A stretch of DNA of 64,000 bases from Sphingopyxis sp. OAS728 (lineage in GTDB: Bacteria; Pseudomonadota; Alphaproteobacteria; Sphingomonadales; Sphingomonadaceae), in the NCBI RefSeq assembly GCF_014873485.1, contig NZ_JADBDT010000001.1, positions 2,914,001 through 2,978,000 on the forward strand, in the 5' to 3' direction. The position numbers and the translations under genes were made by a program. Every line of letters begins with the position of its first letter. Position 1 is the stretch's first letter. The notes under the pieces are model-generated. The model worked only from the letters and a program-made list of their open reading frames with translations, was not told the DNA's origin and searched no databases. Shown piece after piece: positions 36,499-45,413 of this stretch.

Positions 36499-37091
36499 CC
36501 TTGCTTCTCGCCTCGCAAAGCAGCGGTCGTGCCGCGATGCTTCGCGCCGCCGGACTGACCTTCGAAACCAGCGCCGCGCACGTCGACGAGGAAGCACTGA
36601 CCGCCTCATTGCTCGCCGCCGGCCAGACGCCGCGCAACATCGCCGACGCGCTTGCCGAGGCGAAGGCGGTCAAAATCTCGTCGCGCCTTCCCGGTGTCAC
36701 CGTGATCGGCGCTGACTCTACCCTCGCGCTCGACGACGGCACGATGCTCGCAAAGCCTGAAAGCCCCGAAGACGCTGCTGACCATCTCCGCCGCATGGCA
36801 GGTGCGCGCCATCGCCTGTTCAGCGCCGCGGTCGCCGCACGCGACGGCGCACCCGTGTGGCGCGCGATCGGCGAGGCAAAGCTCTGGATGCGCCCCTTGT
36901 CGGACGCCTTCATCGCCGACTATGTCGCGCGCGAATGGGACAGCATCCGCTGGACCGTCGGCTGTTACGAAATCGAAGGAGCGGGCGTGCAATTGTTCGA
37001 ACGGGTCGAGGGCGACCCCTGGACCATCATCGGCATGCCGATGCTTCCCCTGCTCGCGTGGCTGCGCACCACCGGATTGGCGCCGCAATGA
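36495..37091 (+). CDS. maf: Maf-like nucleotide pyrophosphatase
   Basis: A 198-residue Maf protein, a pyrophosphatase for modified or non-canonical nucleotides, which may house-clean dNTP pools near the origin. It opens LLLASQSSGRAAMLRAAGL, the S-x-S-x-R motif. VIGADSTLAL carries the conserved catalytic Asp region, with GADS replacing the usual GADT. Both start and stop overlap neighbours by 4 bp (ppsR and aroE). Confidence 0.93.
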   Translation: MTLLLASQSSGRAAMLRAAGLTFETSAAHVDEEALTASLLAAGQTPRNIADALAEAKAVKISSRLPGVTVIGADSTLALDDGTMLAKPESPEDAADHLRRMAGARHRLFSAAVAARDGAPVWRAIGEAKLWMRPLSDAFIADYVAREWDSIRWTVGCYEIEGAGVQLFERVEGDPWTIIGMPMLPLLAWLRTTGLAPQ

Positions 37092-37900
37092 GCACGCCAT
37101 ACGCAGAAGTGATCGGCGATCCGATCGCGCAATCGAAATCGCCGCTGATCCATGGCTTCTGGCTCGAAGCGCTCGGGCTCGCCGGCGATTACCGCCGCGC
37201 GCATGTGAAGCCCGACGACCTTGCCGCCTATATCGCCGAACGCCGCGGCGATCCCGACTGGCGCGGATGCAACGTCACCATGCCGCACAAGGCGGCGGTG
37301 ATGGATCTTGTCGAAGATCCCGGCGACATCCGCGGCACGATCGGCGCAATGAACACGGTCGTCCGGCAGCAGGACGGATCGCTGATCGGCACCAATACCG
37401 ACGCCGCGGGCTTCTACTCGCCGCTCGCCGAACTCGATCTCGAGGGTGCGCCGGTTGCGGTCGTCGGCGCCGGCGGTGCCGCGCGCGCGGTGCTGTTCGC
37501 GCTCGCCCGCGCCCATGTCGGCCCTGTCACGATCCTCAACCGCAGCCCGCTGAAGGCGATGGGACTGCTCGCGACCTTCGGGCTCAAGGGCGATGTCGTG
37601 GCGCTCGACGCCCAGCTCCCGCCGGTATCGCTGCTCGTCAATTCGAGCAGCCTCGGCATGAAGAGCCAACCGCCGCTCGATCTCGACCTGTCGCCGCTCC
37701 CGGGCGATGCGATCGTCTACGACCTCGTCTATTCGCCGCTGCAGACGGGCCTCCTCAAGGCGGCCGAAGCACGCGGGCTCGACACCGTCGACGGGCTCGA
37801 CATGCTGATCGGCCAGGCCGCGCTGGCTTTCGAACTCTTCTTCGGCAAATCCCCGCCTGAAGGCCGCGACGAGGAGCTGCGCGCGCTGCTGACGGCATGA
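37088..37900 (+). CDS. aroE: Shikimate dehydrogenase
   Basis: Reduces 3-dehydroshikimate to shikimate with NADPH. The 270 residues begin YAEVIGDPIAQSKSPLIH, with catalytic Lys68 in NVTMPHKAA and Asp104 in NTDAAGF. The NADP-binding VVGAGGAARAVLFAL and C-terminal QAALAFELFFG are family signatures. It overlaps maf and coaE by 4 bp each, so ppsR-maf-aroE-coaE is one tightly coupled operon moving away from the origin. Confidence 0.96.
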   Translation: MSTPYAEVIGDPIAQSKSPLIHGFWLEALGLAGDYRRAHVKPDDLAAYIAERRGDPDWRGCNVTMPHKAAVMDLVEDPGDIRGTIGAMNTVVRQQDGSLIGTNTDAAGFYSPLAELDLEGAPVAVVGAGGAARAVLFALARAHVGPVTILNRSPLKAMGLLATFGLKGDVVALDAQLPPVSLLVNSSSLGMKSQPPLDLDLSPLPGDAIVYDLVYSPLQTGLLKAAEARGLDTVDGLDMLIGQAALAFELFFGKSPPEGRDEELRALLTA

Positions 37901-38520
37901 CGCATCACAAGCGCCTTGGTTCGCGGCTCCGCCGCCCCTTCATCCTCGGACTCACCGGATCGATCGGCATGGGGAAATCGACCGCCGCGGCGATGTTTGT
38001 CCGCGAAGGCGTCCCCGTGTTCGACGCCGATGCCGAGGTGCACCGGCTGCAGGGCCCCGGCGGCGCGCTCGTCGCGGCGATCGAGGCGCGCTTTCCCGGC
38101 ACGACCGGCGCGAAGGGGGTCGACCGCAAGAAACTCGGGGCGCTCGTGCTCGGCAACACGCACGAACTCGCCGCGCTCGAGGCGATCGTCCATCCCGCGG
38201 TCGGCAAGGCGCAGAAACGTTTTCTCGCGCGCCACCGCGCCCGCGACGTCGTCGTGCTCGATATCCCCTTGCTCTTCGAAAAGGGCGGTTGGCGAAAGGT
38301 CGGCGCGATCGCCGTCGTCTCGGCGCCGGCCTGGATGCAGCGCAAGCGGGTGATGCGCCGTCCAGGCATGACCGCAGCGAAATTGAAAGCGATCCGCCGC
38401 CTGCAGGTTCCCGATCGCGTCAAGCGGTCGCGCGCTAACTTCATCATCGAAACGGGGCGCCCCAAAAGCGAGACGCACCGCCAGATTCGATTCATCGCCT
38501 CTTGTTTCCGCGCCCGATAG
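37897..38520 (+). CDS. coaE: Dephospho-CoA kinase
   Basis: Phosphorylates the 3-hydroxyl of dephospho-CoA, the last CoA step. The 207 residues have the P-loop GLTGSIGMGKSTAAAMF and VPVFDADAEVHRLQ, then VVVLDIPLLFEKGG as Walker B and RRLQVPDRVKRSRANFIIE near the end. The start overlaps the aroE stop by 4 bp. dnaQ follows after 19 bp. Confidence 0.96.
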   Translation: MTHHKRLGSRLRRPFILGLTGSIGMGKSTAAAMFVREGVPVFDADAEVHRLQGPGGALVAAIEARFPGTTGAKGVDRKKLGALVLGNTHELAALEAIVHPAVGKAQKRFLARHRARDVVVLDIPLLFEKGGWRKVGAIAVVSAPAWMQRKRVMRRPGMTAAKLKAIRRLQVPDRVKRSRANFIIETGRPKSETHRQIRFIASCFRAR

Positions 38521-38539
38521 GGTCCAGATTAAGGCCTCG

Positions 38540-39238
38540 ATGCGCGAGATTATTTTCGATACCGAAACCACGGGTTTCGATCCCAAGAGCGGGGACAGGC
38601 TGGTCGAAATCGGGTGTGTCGAGCTGGTCGACCGCCGCGAGACCGGCGTCACCTTTCACGCCTATTTCAACCCCGAACGCGACATGCCTGCCGCTGCGGA
38701 AGCCGTGCATGGGCTGTCGATCCAGTTCCTGTCGGACAAGCCGCTCTTTGCGACTCGCGTCGACGAACTCATCGAATTTCTGGGCGACGCACCGCTCGTC
38801 GCGCACAATGCCGCCTTCGACTTCGGTTTCGTCAATGCCGAGCTCGCGCGTGCCGGCCGGCCGGCGCTCGACATGGCGCGCATGTGCTGCACCGTGCAAA
38901 TGGCGCGCAAGCTGCATCCCGGCGCGAAACACAGCCTCGACGCGCTCTGCACGCGCTACGGAATCGACCGCAGCCACCGCGTCAAGCATGGCGCGCTGCT
39001 CGACGCCGAACTGCTCGCGCATCTCTATATCGAAATGACGGGCGGCCGGCAGATCGGCCTTGGGCTTGCAGCATCTGCCGGCGCATCGGAAACGATGGTC
39101 GTCTCGGCCCCCGCCGCCCGCGGCCCCGACCGTCCCTTTCGCGAACCCCGTCCCCATATGGCGTCGGCTGCCGAACTCGCGCGCCACGCCGAATTTGTCG
39201 CAGGGCTGAACCAGCCGCTGTGGCTCGATACGGTGTGA
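38540..39238 (+). CDS. dnaQ: DNA polymerase III epsilon subunit
   Basis: The 3'-5' proofreading exonuclease of the replicase. The 232 residues carry Exo I (IIFDTETTGFDP), Exo II (LVAHNAAFDFGFVNAEL) and Exo III (HRVKHGALLDAELLAHLY) with the acidic catalytic residues intact. The C-terminal tail is short. The gene lies in the origin-proximal operon, 19 bp after coaE, fitting early replication. Confidence 0.96.
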   Translation: MREIIFDTETTGFDPKSGDRLVEIGCVELVDRRETGVTFHAYFNPERDMPAAAEAVHGLSIQFLSDKPLFATRVDELIEFLGDAPLVAHNAAFDFGFVNAELARAGRPALDMARMCCTVQMARKLHPGAKHSLDALCTRYGIDRSHRVKHGALLDAELLAHLYIEMTGGRQIGLGLAASAGASETMVVSAPAARGPDRPFREPRPHMASAAELARHAEFVAGLNQPLWLDTV

Positions 39239-39284
39239 TGACACTCCCTTAAAGTCATCGCGCCGGCCAAGAAGGAGAAGAAAA

Positions 39285-39860
39285 ATGGAAATCCGCGTCT
39301 CTGGCCACCAGATCGAAACCGGCGAAGCGCTGCAGTCGCACGTATCGGATCGGATGAACGCGATTGCCGACAAATATTTCTCCCGCGCGATCGGGGCGCA
39401 CGCGACCTTTGGCAAAGGGCCGCACGACAGCTTCCAATGCGACATCGTCGCGCATGTGATGCAAGGGCTGGTGCTGAAGGGGCACGGCCAGGCGCAGGAC
39501 GCGCATGTCGCGTTCGAAGGCGCCGCCGAGCGGATCGAAAAACAGCTCAGGCGCTACATGCGGCGATTGAAGGATCGTAACAACGGCCCCGCCGAACCTT
39601 CGCCGACGGTCGACGAGATCGAGGATAACGCCAGCTATATCGTTTTCGACGGCGGCGGCGACGATGAGGATGCGGGCGATGCGCCTGCGATCATTGCCGA
39701 AACGCGTGTCGATATCCCGAGCAGCAGCGTGTCCGACGCGGTGATGATGCTCGACCTTCGCAACACCAACGCGCTGCTTTTCGTCAACAGCAAGACCGGC
39801 ACGCACAACATGGTCTATCGCCGCGACGACGGGACGATCGGATGGGTCGAACCACGATAG
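39285..39860 (+). CDS. hpf: Ribosome hibernation-promoting factor (long form)
   Basis: A 191-residue HPF, longer than the 95-residue E. coli HPF. The N-terminal domain (MEIRVSGHQIETGEALQSHV, RFRHM-type ribosome-binding face) is followed by a linker and a C-terminal dimerisation domain (AVMMLDLRNTNALLFVNSKT) that lets the long form make 100S ribosome dimers alone. It begins 46 bp after dnaQ with AAGGAG before the ATG. Confidence 0.92.
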   Translation: MEIRVSGHQIETGEALQSHVSDRMNAIADKYFSRAIGAHATFGKGPHDSFQCDIVAHVMQGLVLKGHGQAQDAHVAFEGAAERIEKQLRRYMRRLKDRNNGPAEPSPTVDEIEDNASYIVFDGGGDDEDAGDAPAIIAETRVDIPSSSVSDAVMMLDLRNTNALLFVNSKTGTHNMVYRRDDGTIGWVEPR

Positions 39861-40011
39861 GGCTGGATTTTCTCCGCCATCCGGCTTAAGGGCCGCGCCC
39901 AACGATGCCCACAGCTGGGATGGCGGGGGGCCTGCCACGACAGATCCGCGATCGCCTGCCAGCAGCTAAGTGTCTGGCGGCGGCCGGCGTTTAACAAGAT
40001 TTGACCGAGCA

Positions 40012-40476
40012 ATGAATCTTTCTTCTCTTCTTTATCCGGCGACCGTGCGCGCGCATGTGCAGCTCGATTCGAAAAAGGCGCTCTTCCCTTTCGTGGGCGA
40101 TCTCGCCAGCCGTTCGCTCGGCCTCGATGCCGGCGAAGTCAGCGAAGCCCTGCTCGAACGCGAACGCCTCGGCTCGACCGGGTTCGGTCGTGGTATCGCG
40201 CTGCCGCATGCCAAGATGGCCGATCTCGGCGGCGTCCGCGGGCTGTTCCTGCAACTCGCCAAGCCGATCGACTTCAACGCGGTCGACGGCCTGCCGGTCG
40301 ACCTGCTTTTCATCCTGCTGTCGCCGCTCGACGCGGGTGCCGATCATCTGAAGGCGCTCGCGGGCGTGTCGCGCATGCTGCGCAACGACGCGATTGCCGA
40401 GCGGCTGCGCGGCGCGAAGAGCGACGAAGCGCTGTATGCGATGCTCGCCGACACCGAAACGCGTGACGCGGCATAA
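40012..40476 (+). CDS. ptsN: PTS IIA-like nitrogen-regulatory protein PtsN
   Basis: EIIA of the nitrogen PTS. The 154 residues have the phosphorylated His66 in GRGIALPHAK and the IIA fold signature LFILLSPLDAGADHLKAL. The upstream 14 codons read Arg-rich and are not conserved, so ATG at 40012, giving MNLSSLLYP, is used. It lies directly downstream of hpf, the standard rpoN-hpf-ptsN arrangement, though rpoN is not adjacent in this window. Confidence 0.93.
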   Translation: MNLSSLLYPATVRAHVQLDSKKALFPFVGDLASRSLGLDAGEVSEALLERERLGSTGFGRGIALPHAKMADLGGVRGLFLQLAKPIDFNAVDGLPVDLLFILLSPLDAGADHLKALAGVSRMLRNDAIAERLRGAKSDEALYAMLADTETRDAA

Positions 40477-40497
40477 CGCGGCGCCGCGAGTCGCCCT

Positions 40498-40836
40498 GTG
40501 GCGCGGCTGAAGAGCCGCTTCCTCGTCGATCTGCTGCTTCGACGCACCGAGGCGGCGGGCGGATTCGCCACCGTGCTCGCCAAAGGCGATGACACTTCGG
40601 GAATCATCCTCGTCCAATGTAGCGAGCGCGGTGAAGCGGGGCCGCTGCTCGAACGCCGTTTTTCCATGGATGGCCACTATATCTGGGAAGCGGTTGGTCC
40701 AACCGACGCAAAAGATAGTGAATCGCGCACCAACTATCAGGAGCGGCGGCGAAAGGCCGATCCCGATCTGTGGCTGATTGAACTGGATATCGCAGATGCG
40801 CCACAACTCGTCGCGGAGTGGGCTGCGTTAACTTGA
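40498..40836 (+). CDS. DUF1491-family protein
   Basis: A 112-residue protein starting GTG at 40498 and reading MARLKSRFLVDLLLRR, the usual DUF1491 opening, and ending RKADPDLWLIELDIADA. The family is common in alphaproteobacteria with no characterised role. It follows ptsN by 21 bp, probably in the same operon. A 185-bp gap to the next gene follows with weak hairpins only. Confidence 0.75.
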   Translation: MARLKSRFLVDLLLRRTEAAGGFATVLAKGDDTSGIILVQCSERGEAGPLLERRFSMDGHYIWEAVGPTDAKDSESRTNYQERRRKADPDLWLIELDIADAPQLVAEWAALT

Positions 40837-41033
40837 CTCTGTTGCGGCGCACAATAACTGGCGCCCATTCGATAACGCGTAGGTCGATCCGCGGGTTGCA
40901 CTGCCCATGCAACGCACCCGACAAAACGGTTTGGACACGCAGTCGGACGATGACCGCAGGCGGCGATACAGGACCATAGTCCCCCGCCTGGTTTGAGAGG
41001 TTCGGTTCATCGGCCGCACTTTTGACGGACACT

Positions 41034-41699
41034 ATGAGTCGCATTTTGAACGTAGCCGGCATGGCTGCCGTCGGCATGACTGCCGCCTCCATGCTGCTTC
41101 TGGCGGAACCGGGCTTTGCAAGCGATCTTGCGGCCGACGCCAATCTCCCTGCGATCATCCTGCCGGGCGCCGACGCGCCGGCCGCGGATGAAGCGGCGGA
41201 CCCGCCGACCGATGCCGAACTGCCGGTCGAAGATGACAAGAAAATTGAAAGCGAATCCGCTCCCGAGCCGAAACCGGCCCCGGTGACCGCCGATTCGCTC
41301 GCCGAACTCGTCGCCGCGACGCCCAAGCCCGCCGACATCGATCCCGAACTGCGCTGCCTCGCCGGCGCGGTCTATTTCGAATCGCGCGGCGAATCGCTTC
41401 CGGGTCAGCTCGCGGTCGCGCATGTCGTGATCAACCGCGCCCAGTCGGGCCGATTCCCCAAGAGCCTGTGCGGCGTCGTCCACCAGAAGAGCCAGTTCAG
41501 CTTTGTCCGCGGTGGCAAGATGCCTGCCGTCCGCAACGCCGCGCAGTGGAACAACGCCGTCGCGATCGCGCAGATCGCCCGCGACGGCAGCTGGAAGAAC
41601 CACGCCCCCGGCGCGCTCTTCTTCCACGCCCGCTATGTCTCGCCGGGTTGGCGCAAGACGCGCATCGCGCAGATCGACAACCACATCTTCTATCGGTGA
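41034..41699 (+). CDS. Cell-wall hydrolase (SleB-type)
   Basis: A 221-residue exported hydrolase. A signal peptide (MSRILNVAGMAAVGMTAASM) precedes a Pro/Glu/Asp-rich linker, then a C-terminal SleB domain: LAGAVYFESRGESLPGQLAVAHV with the catalytic Glu in FESRGE, and KSQFSFVRGGKM. It cleaves peptidoglycan bonds. The ATG at 41034 is preferred over a TTG at 41022. The acidic linker may act as an exported spacer. Confidence 0.9.
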   Translation: MSRILNVAGMAAVGMTAASMLLLAEPGFASDLAADANLPAIILPGADAPAADEAADPPTDAELPVEDDKKIESESAPEPKPAPVTADSLAELVAATPKPADIDPELRCLAGAVYFESRGESLPGQLAVAHVVINRAQSGRFPKSLCGVVHQKSQFSFVRGGKMPAVRNAAQWNNAVAIAQIARDGSWKNHAPGALFFHARYVSPGWRKTRIAQIDNHIFYR

Positions 41700-41767
41700 T
41701 CCGATGAACGGGATGCAGAGGCATCCCGTTCATTGCCAAGCCATATTTGCTGGCGCATGATGGCGGG

Positions 41768-42388
41768 ATGACGCGTCAAATTTCCGTCGCCCTGCTCTCG
41801 GCAGCGGCGCTCGCCCTCGGTGGCTGCGCCACTGCGGTTCCCCCGGTTGAAGTCACGCGCTTCCACGCCAGCGCGCCCGCGGGCTGGGCGCCGGGCACGC
41901 GCTACACCGTCGACACCGCCCCGCTCGGTAACGCTGGGGCGATGATCGACGCGCCCTCGCTCGAATGGAACAGCTACCGCACCGCGGTCGAACAGCAATT
42001 GCAGCGGCAGGGACTCGTCGCGGCGTCCGACGGCGTGCGCGCGCCCTTGAAGGTGCGCATCGGTTTCGAACGCATGAACCGCGAAGATGTTGGTCGGCGC
42101 TCGCCCGTCTCGGTCGGGGTCGGCGGTTCGACCGGCAGCTACGGATCGGGAGTCGGGCTCGGTATCGGCGTCAATCTTGGCGGCGGTCCGAAACGGATGG
42201 CCGATCTTCAGCTCGCGGTGCGCATCGACGATGCGGCGAGCGGCCAAGCCCTGTGGGAAGGCCGCGCCGTGACCGTGGTCCCGGTGAAGGCACCCGCCAG
42301 CCAGCCCAGCCTCGCGGCGGCGAAATTGGCAGACGCGCTATTCAAGGACTTCCCCGGGGAATCGGGACGCACTATCAGCGTCAAATGA
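41768..42388 (+). CDS. DUF4136-like lipoprotein
   Basis: A 206-residue lipoprotein: signal peptide with lipobox LALGGCA, then a DUF4136-type domain with a Gly-rich loop ([19 protein letters not shown]) and [20 protein letters not shown] at the end. The family is envelope-associated. ATG at 41768 starts the signal peptide directly; the seven upstream residues are an artefact. It overlaps the M14 gene by 4 bp. Confidence 0.82.
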   Translation: MTRQISVALLSAAALALGGCATAVPPVEVTRFHASAPAGWAPGTRYTVDTAPLGNAGAMIDAPSLEWNSYRTAVEQQLQRQGLVAASDGVRAPLKVRIGFERMNREDVGRRSPVSVGVGGSTGSYGSGVGLGIGVNLGGGPKRMADLQLAVRIDDAASGQALWEGRAVTVVPVKAPASQPSLAAAKLADALFKDFPGESGRTISVK

Positions 42389-43494
42389 CCATCACCATCA
42401 ACGCCGCTTTCGACAGCGGCAATATCGTCGTGGATGCCGTCGACGGCACGTCCGCCCGCCTGTCGATCCGCAAGGACCGCGACTCGGACTTTTTCCAGTG
42501 GTTCCATTTTCGCGTGTCGTGCAGCGTCGGCGATGCGCTCGACCTCGCGATCACGGGGCTCGCCGACTCGGCCTATCCCGACGGCTGGCCGGGCTATGCC
42601 GCTTGCGCGAGCACCGATCGCGAAACCTGGTTCCGCCTCGATACAAATTATGATGCCGGCACGCTGACGATCCAGCACACCGCCGAAAGCCCGATCCTCT
42701 ACATCGCCTATTTCGCGCCTTACTCGATGGAGCGTCATCACGACCTCGTCGCTCAGATCGCCGAATGTGAAGGCGTCACTTATCGCTGCCTCGGCACCAG
42801 CCTCGAAGGCCAGTCGATCGATTGCCTCGAACTCGGCACGGGCGAGACGCAGGTCTGGCTCTATGCGCGCCAGCACCCCGGCGAGAGCATGGCCGAATGG
42901 TGGATGGAAGGCGCGCTCGAAAAGCTCGTCGATCCGGCCGACCCGCACGCGCGTTCGTTGCGCCAGAAATGCCGCTTCCATATCGTCCCGAACATGAATC
43001 CCGACGGTTCGTGCCGCGGCCACCTGCGCACCAATTTCGCGGGCGTGAACCTCAACCGCGAGTGGGACAATCCGACCGCTGAACGCAGCCCCGAAGTGCT
43101 CGCTGTGCGCAATGCGATGGACGCGACCGGCGTCGACTGGGCGATGGACGTCCACGGTGACGAAGCGATCCCCGCGGTCTTCCTCGCGGGCTTCGAGGGA
43201 ATCCCGTCGCTGAAGGCGGAGCAGACCGAAAAATATAAGGCGTTCGAAGCTGCGCTTGCCGCGAACACGCCCGATTTCCAGGTCGACCTTGGTTACGCCG
43301 AATCGGCGCCGGGGCAAGCAAATCTGTCGATGTCGACGACGCAGCTTGCCGAGCGTTTCGGCGCGGTGTCGATGACGCTCGAAATGCCCTTCAAGGACAA
43401 TCGCGACCTGCCCGATCCCGTTGCCGGCTGGTCGCCCGAACGCTCGAAGCTGCTCGCGCACGCGTGCCTCGCGACGCTGGACCAGCTGCTCTGA
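42385..43494 (+). CDS. M14-family cytosolic carboxypeptidase
   Basis: A 369-residue zinc carboxypeptidase of the cytosolic CCP-like M14D group. Zinc ligands are His164 and Glu167 in HPGESMA, and His257 in DVHGDE; the catalytic Glu is Glu333 in EMPFKD. The 130-residue N-terminal beta domain ([16 protein letters not shown]) is typical of the group. Members remove C-terminal residues, such as in deglutamylation. It starts inside the lipoprotein gene and overlaps the next gene by one base. Confidence 0.92.
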   Translation: MTITINAAFDSGNIVVDAVDGTSARLSIRKDRDSDFFQWFHFRVSCSVGDALDLAITGLADSAYPDGWPGYAACASTDRETWFRLDTNYDAGTLTIQHTAESPILYIAYFAPYSMERHHDLVAQIAECEGVTYRCLGTSLEGQSIDCLELGTGETQVWLYARQHPGESMAEWWMEGALEKLVDPADPHARSLRQKCRFHIVPNMNPDGSCRGHLRTNFAGVNLNREWDNPTAERSPEVLAVRNAMDATGVDWAMDVHGDEAIPAVFLAGFEGIPSLKAEQTEKYKAFEAALAANTPDFQVDLGYAESAPGQANLSMSTTQLAERFGAVSMTLEMPFKDNRDLPDPVAGWSPERSKLLAHACLATLDQLL

Positions 43495-43967
43495 TGCGAA
43501 AGGTGGACGCCTGGCGGATCGTCGAGGATGATTTGTCGGGCGTCGCCATCCGCGCGCTGCTCGAAGTGCATTTCGCGGGCATGCTGGCGAACTCGCCGGC
43601 CGAAAGCTGTCACTTCCTAGATTTCGACGGGCTGCGCGCCGACGGCGTGACCTTCTGGTCGATTCACCGCGGCGACGAGCTTGCGGGGTGCGGCGCGCTC
43701 AAGATGCTGGGTAGCGCGCACGGCGAGATCAAATCGATGCGCACCGCGGAGGGCTTCCTGCGGCAGGGTGTCGCCGCGCATATGCTCGACCATATCATCG
43801 ACGTCGCGCGCGAACGGGGGCTCGAACGCCTCAGCCTCGAAACCGGTTCGAGCGGGGCGTTCGAACCCGCGATCGCATTATACCAGCGCTACGGTTTCAC
43901 CGAGTGCGAGCCTTTCGCCGACTATAAACCCGACCCATTCAGCCGCTTCATGACGCGCGCGCTCTAG
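43494..43967 (+). CDS. GNAT-family N-acetyltransferase
   Basis: A 157-residue acetyltransferase. The CoA-binding motif is EIKSMRTAEGFLRQGVAAHM (R/Q-x-x-G-x-A), and LSLETGSSGAFEPAIALYQRYGF is the C-terminal GNAT end. The start overlaps the M14 stop as TGATG. Co-transcription with the M14 and lipoprotein genes is likely. Substrate unknown. A hairpin follows at 43978. Confidence 0.9.
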   Translation: MRKVDAWRIVEDDLSGVAIRALLEVHFAGMLANSPAESCHFLDFDGLRADGVTFWSIHRGDELAGCGALKMLGSAHGEIKSMRTAEGFLRQGVAAHMLDHIIDVARERGLERLSLETGSSGAFEPAIALYQRYGFTECEPFADYKPDPFSRFMTRAL

Positions 43968-43977
43968 AAACGAAAAC

Positions 43978-44003
43978 GGGGCCCGGAAGGGACTCCGGAC
44001 CCC
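43978..44003. terminator. Stem-loop between convergent GNAT and hsp20 genes
   Basis: GGGGCCCGGA pairs with TCCGGACCCC with one mismatch around a 6-nt loop, after the GNAT stop and before the hsp20 stop. The T tract is weak, so it may be a moderate bidirectional terminator. Confidence 0.5.
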
Positions 44004-44031
44004 GCAAATTCGTTCAATCTTTAAGCTCGCT

Positions 44032-44493
44032 TTACGCGGCCTTCTTGTCCGCATCGAACAAGGTCGGCTGCGTGCCGCCGATCGCAATCTTGTGCGGCTT
44101 CATCGCCTCGGGCACCTCGCGCACGAGGTCGATCGCGAGCAGGCCGTCCGACAGGTCGGCCTTTTCCACCCGCACGAAGTCGGCGAGCTGGAAACGGCGC
44201 TCGAACGCGCGCGTCGCGATGCCGCTATAGAGGAGCTGGCGCCCCTCGCCTTCGGCGACCGGGGCCTTGCGGCCGCTGACGGTCAGCATATTCTGCTGCG
44301 CGGTGATGTCGATCTCGTCGGACTTGAAGCCGGCGACCGCGACGGTGATGCGGAAATGGTCGTCGGCGACCTTTTCGATGTCGAAGGGCGGATAATTTTC
44401 GGCCCCCGAACCGCCGGTTTCGAGGAAATCGAACAGGCGGTCGAAACCGACGGTCGAACGGCGATAGGGGGTCCAGTCGAAACTGTTACGCAT
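44032..44493 (-). CDS. Small heat-shock protein (IbpA/HSP20 family)
   Basis: A 153-residue alpha-crystallin-type chaperone. The N-terminus is DWTPYRRSTVGFDRLFDFL as in IbpA-class proteins, the core is YPPFDIEKVADDHFRITVAVAGF, and the SRGFERRFQL-like ARAFERRFQLAD matches the conserved A-x-x-x-n-G-v-L-like end. Holds unfolded proteins during heat stress. Its 5' region shows a sigma-32-like promoter and a ROSE-type thermosensor, supporting heat regulation at both transcription and translation. Confidence 0.95.
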   Translation of the reverse strand: MRNSFDWTPYRRSTVGFDRLFDFLETGGSGAENYPPFDIEKVADDHFRITVAVAGFKSDEIDITAQQNMLTVSGRKAPVAEGEGRQLLYSGIATRAFERRFQLADFVRVEKADLSDGLLAIDLVREVPEAMKPHKIAIGGTQPTLFDADKKAA

Positions 44494-44577
44494 GGATCTT
44501 TCTTCCTTTTACAAAGCGAAGTCAGGGACCGCGGCGGCCGCCGCGATCGCCACCCGGCCCCGTGTCGGCGGCCGGAT
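44494..44577 (-). promoter_or_regulatory. ROSE-type RNA thermometer in the hsp20 5' UTR
   Basis: The predicted leader folds into three hairpins. The last pairs CUUC-G-CUUU with AAAG-GAAG (44521-44502) so that the Shine-Dalgarno AAGGA is covered and one G (44517) bulges out, exactly the ROSE motif U-U/C-G-C-U opposite AGGA. Two GC-rich stems lie upstream: CCGGCC/GGCCGG (44575-44554) and the palindrome CGCGGCGGCCGCCGCG (44545-44530). Heat would melt the last hairpin and expose the start. Motif match seen here; function inferred from Bradyrhizobium-type ROSE. Confidence 0.7.
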
Positions 44578-44582
44578 GAAAA

Positions 44583-44612
44583 CAATCTGGTAGCCCTCGA
44601 AACCATTTCAAG
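44583..44612 (-). promoter_or_regulatory. RpoH-type promoter of hsp20
   Basis: CTTGAAA at the -35 position and ACCAGATT at the -10, with about 15 bp between, close to the sigma-32 consensus, about 7-10 bp before the predicted leader start. The -10 is a partial match. Confidence 0.55.
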
Positions 44613-44681
44613 AGGGCGGTTGGCGTTCGGCGAAAAGCCGCGCTAAAGGGCGGCGACTCTCTTCCAGCGCAAGGATCCGAA

Positions 44682-45368
44682 ATGCCCCAGCTCATCCTCA
44701 TCCGTCACGGCCAGTCGCAGTGGAATCTCGAAAACCGCTTCACCGGCTGGTGGGATGTCGATGTCACCCAAAAGGGCGTCGCCGAAGCGGTCGCCGCGGG
44801 CGAATTGATGAAGGCGAAGGGCATCGCGCCCGACACCTGCTTCACTTCGGTCCAGTCGCGCGCGATCAAGACGCTGAACCTCGCGCTCGAGGCGATGGGC
44901 CGCCTCTGGCTCCCCGTCACGAAGGACTGGCGCCTCAACGAGCGTCATTATGGCGGGCTCACCGGGCTCGACAAGGCCGAGACCGCGGCCAAGCATGGCG
45001 ATGATCAGGTCAAGATCTGGCGTCGCAGCTTCGACATCCCGCCGCCGCCGCTCGAAGCGGGCTCGCCGTGGGACCTGTCGACCGATCCGCGCTACGCCGG
45101 CATCGCCATCCCGTCGGCCGAAAGCCTGAAGGATACGATCGAGCGCGTGCTGCCCTATTATGAAACCGCAATCGTCCCCGAACTCGCGGCGGGCAAGACG
45201 GTGCTGATCTCGGCGCATGGCAACAGCCTGCGCGCTCTCGTCAAGCATCTCTCGGGCATTTCGGACGCCGACATTACCGGGCTCGAAATCCCGACCGGCC
45301 AGCCGATCGTCTATGAGCTGAACGACGATCTGACGGCGCGCGAGCGCTATTATCTGAGCGAGAAGTAA
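44682..45368 (+). CDS. gpmA: 2,3-bisphosphoglycerate-dependent phosphoglycerate mutase
   Basis: Interconverts 3- and 2-phosphoglycerate in glycolysis. The 228-residue protein has the phospho-His9 in [20 protein letters not shown] and [15 protein letters not shown]. The second active-site His is in [19 protein letters not shown]. It is divergent from hsp20, and the gap contains the hsp20 promoter. A palindrome follows its stop. Confidence 0.97.
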   Translation: MPQLILIRHGQSQWNLENRFTGWWDVDVTQKGVAEAVAAGELMKAKGIAPDTCFTSVQSRAIKTLNLALEAMGRLWLPVTKDWRLNERHYGGLTGLDKAETAAKHGDDQVKIWRRSFDIPPPPLEAGSPWDLSTDPRYAGIAIPSAESLKDTIERVLPYYETAIVPELAAGKTVLISAHGNSLRALVKHLSGISDADITGLEIPTGQPIVYELNDDLTARERYYLSEK

Positions 45369-45378
45369 GACCGTGTAC

Positions 45379-45396
45379 CCCGGCGAAAGCCGGGGC
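45379..45396. repeat. Short palindromic element (CCCCGGC hairpin)
   Basis: CCCCGGC-GAAA-GCCGGGG, a perfect 7-bp stem with a GNRA loop, between gpmA and the convergent TonB receptor gene. A near-identical element lies after rpsJ (58741-58758, loop TAAA). Two copies at stop codons suggest a repetitive extragenic palindrome or a terminator-like element. Confidence 0.65.
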
Positions 45397-45413
45397 CCAT
45401 GGCTACGCGATAC

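Noticed and set aside
40837..41033. Hairpin and GTTAAC motifs before the cell-wall hydrolase as CtrA sites
   Set aside because: No TTAA-N7-TTAA spacing found; the short motifs are not sufficient.
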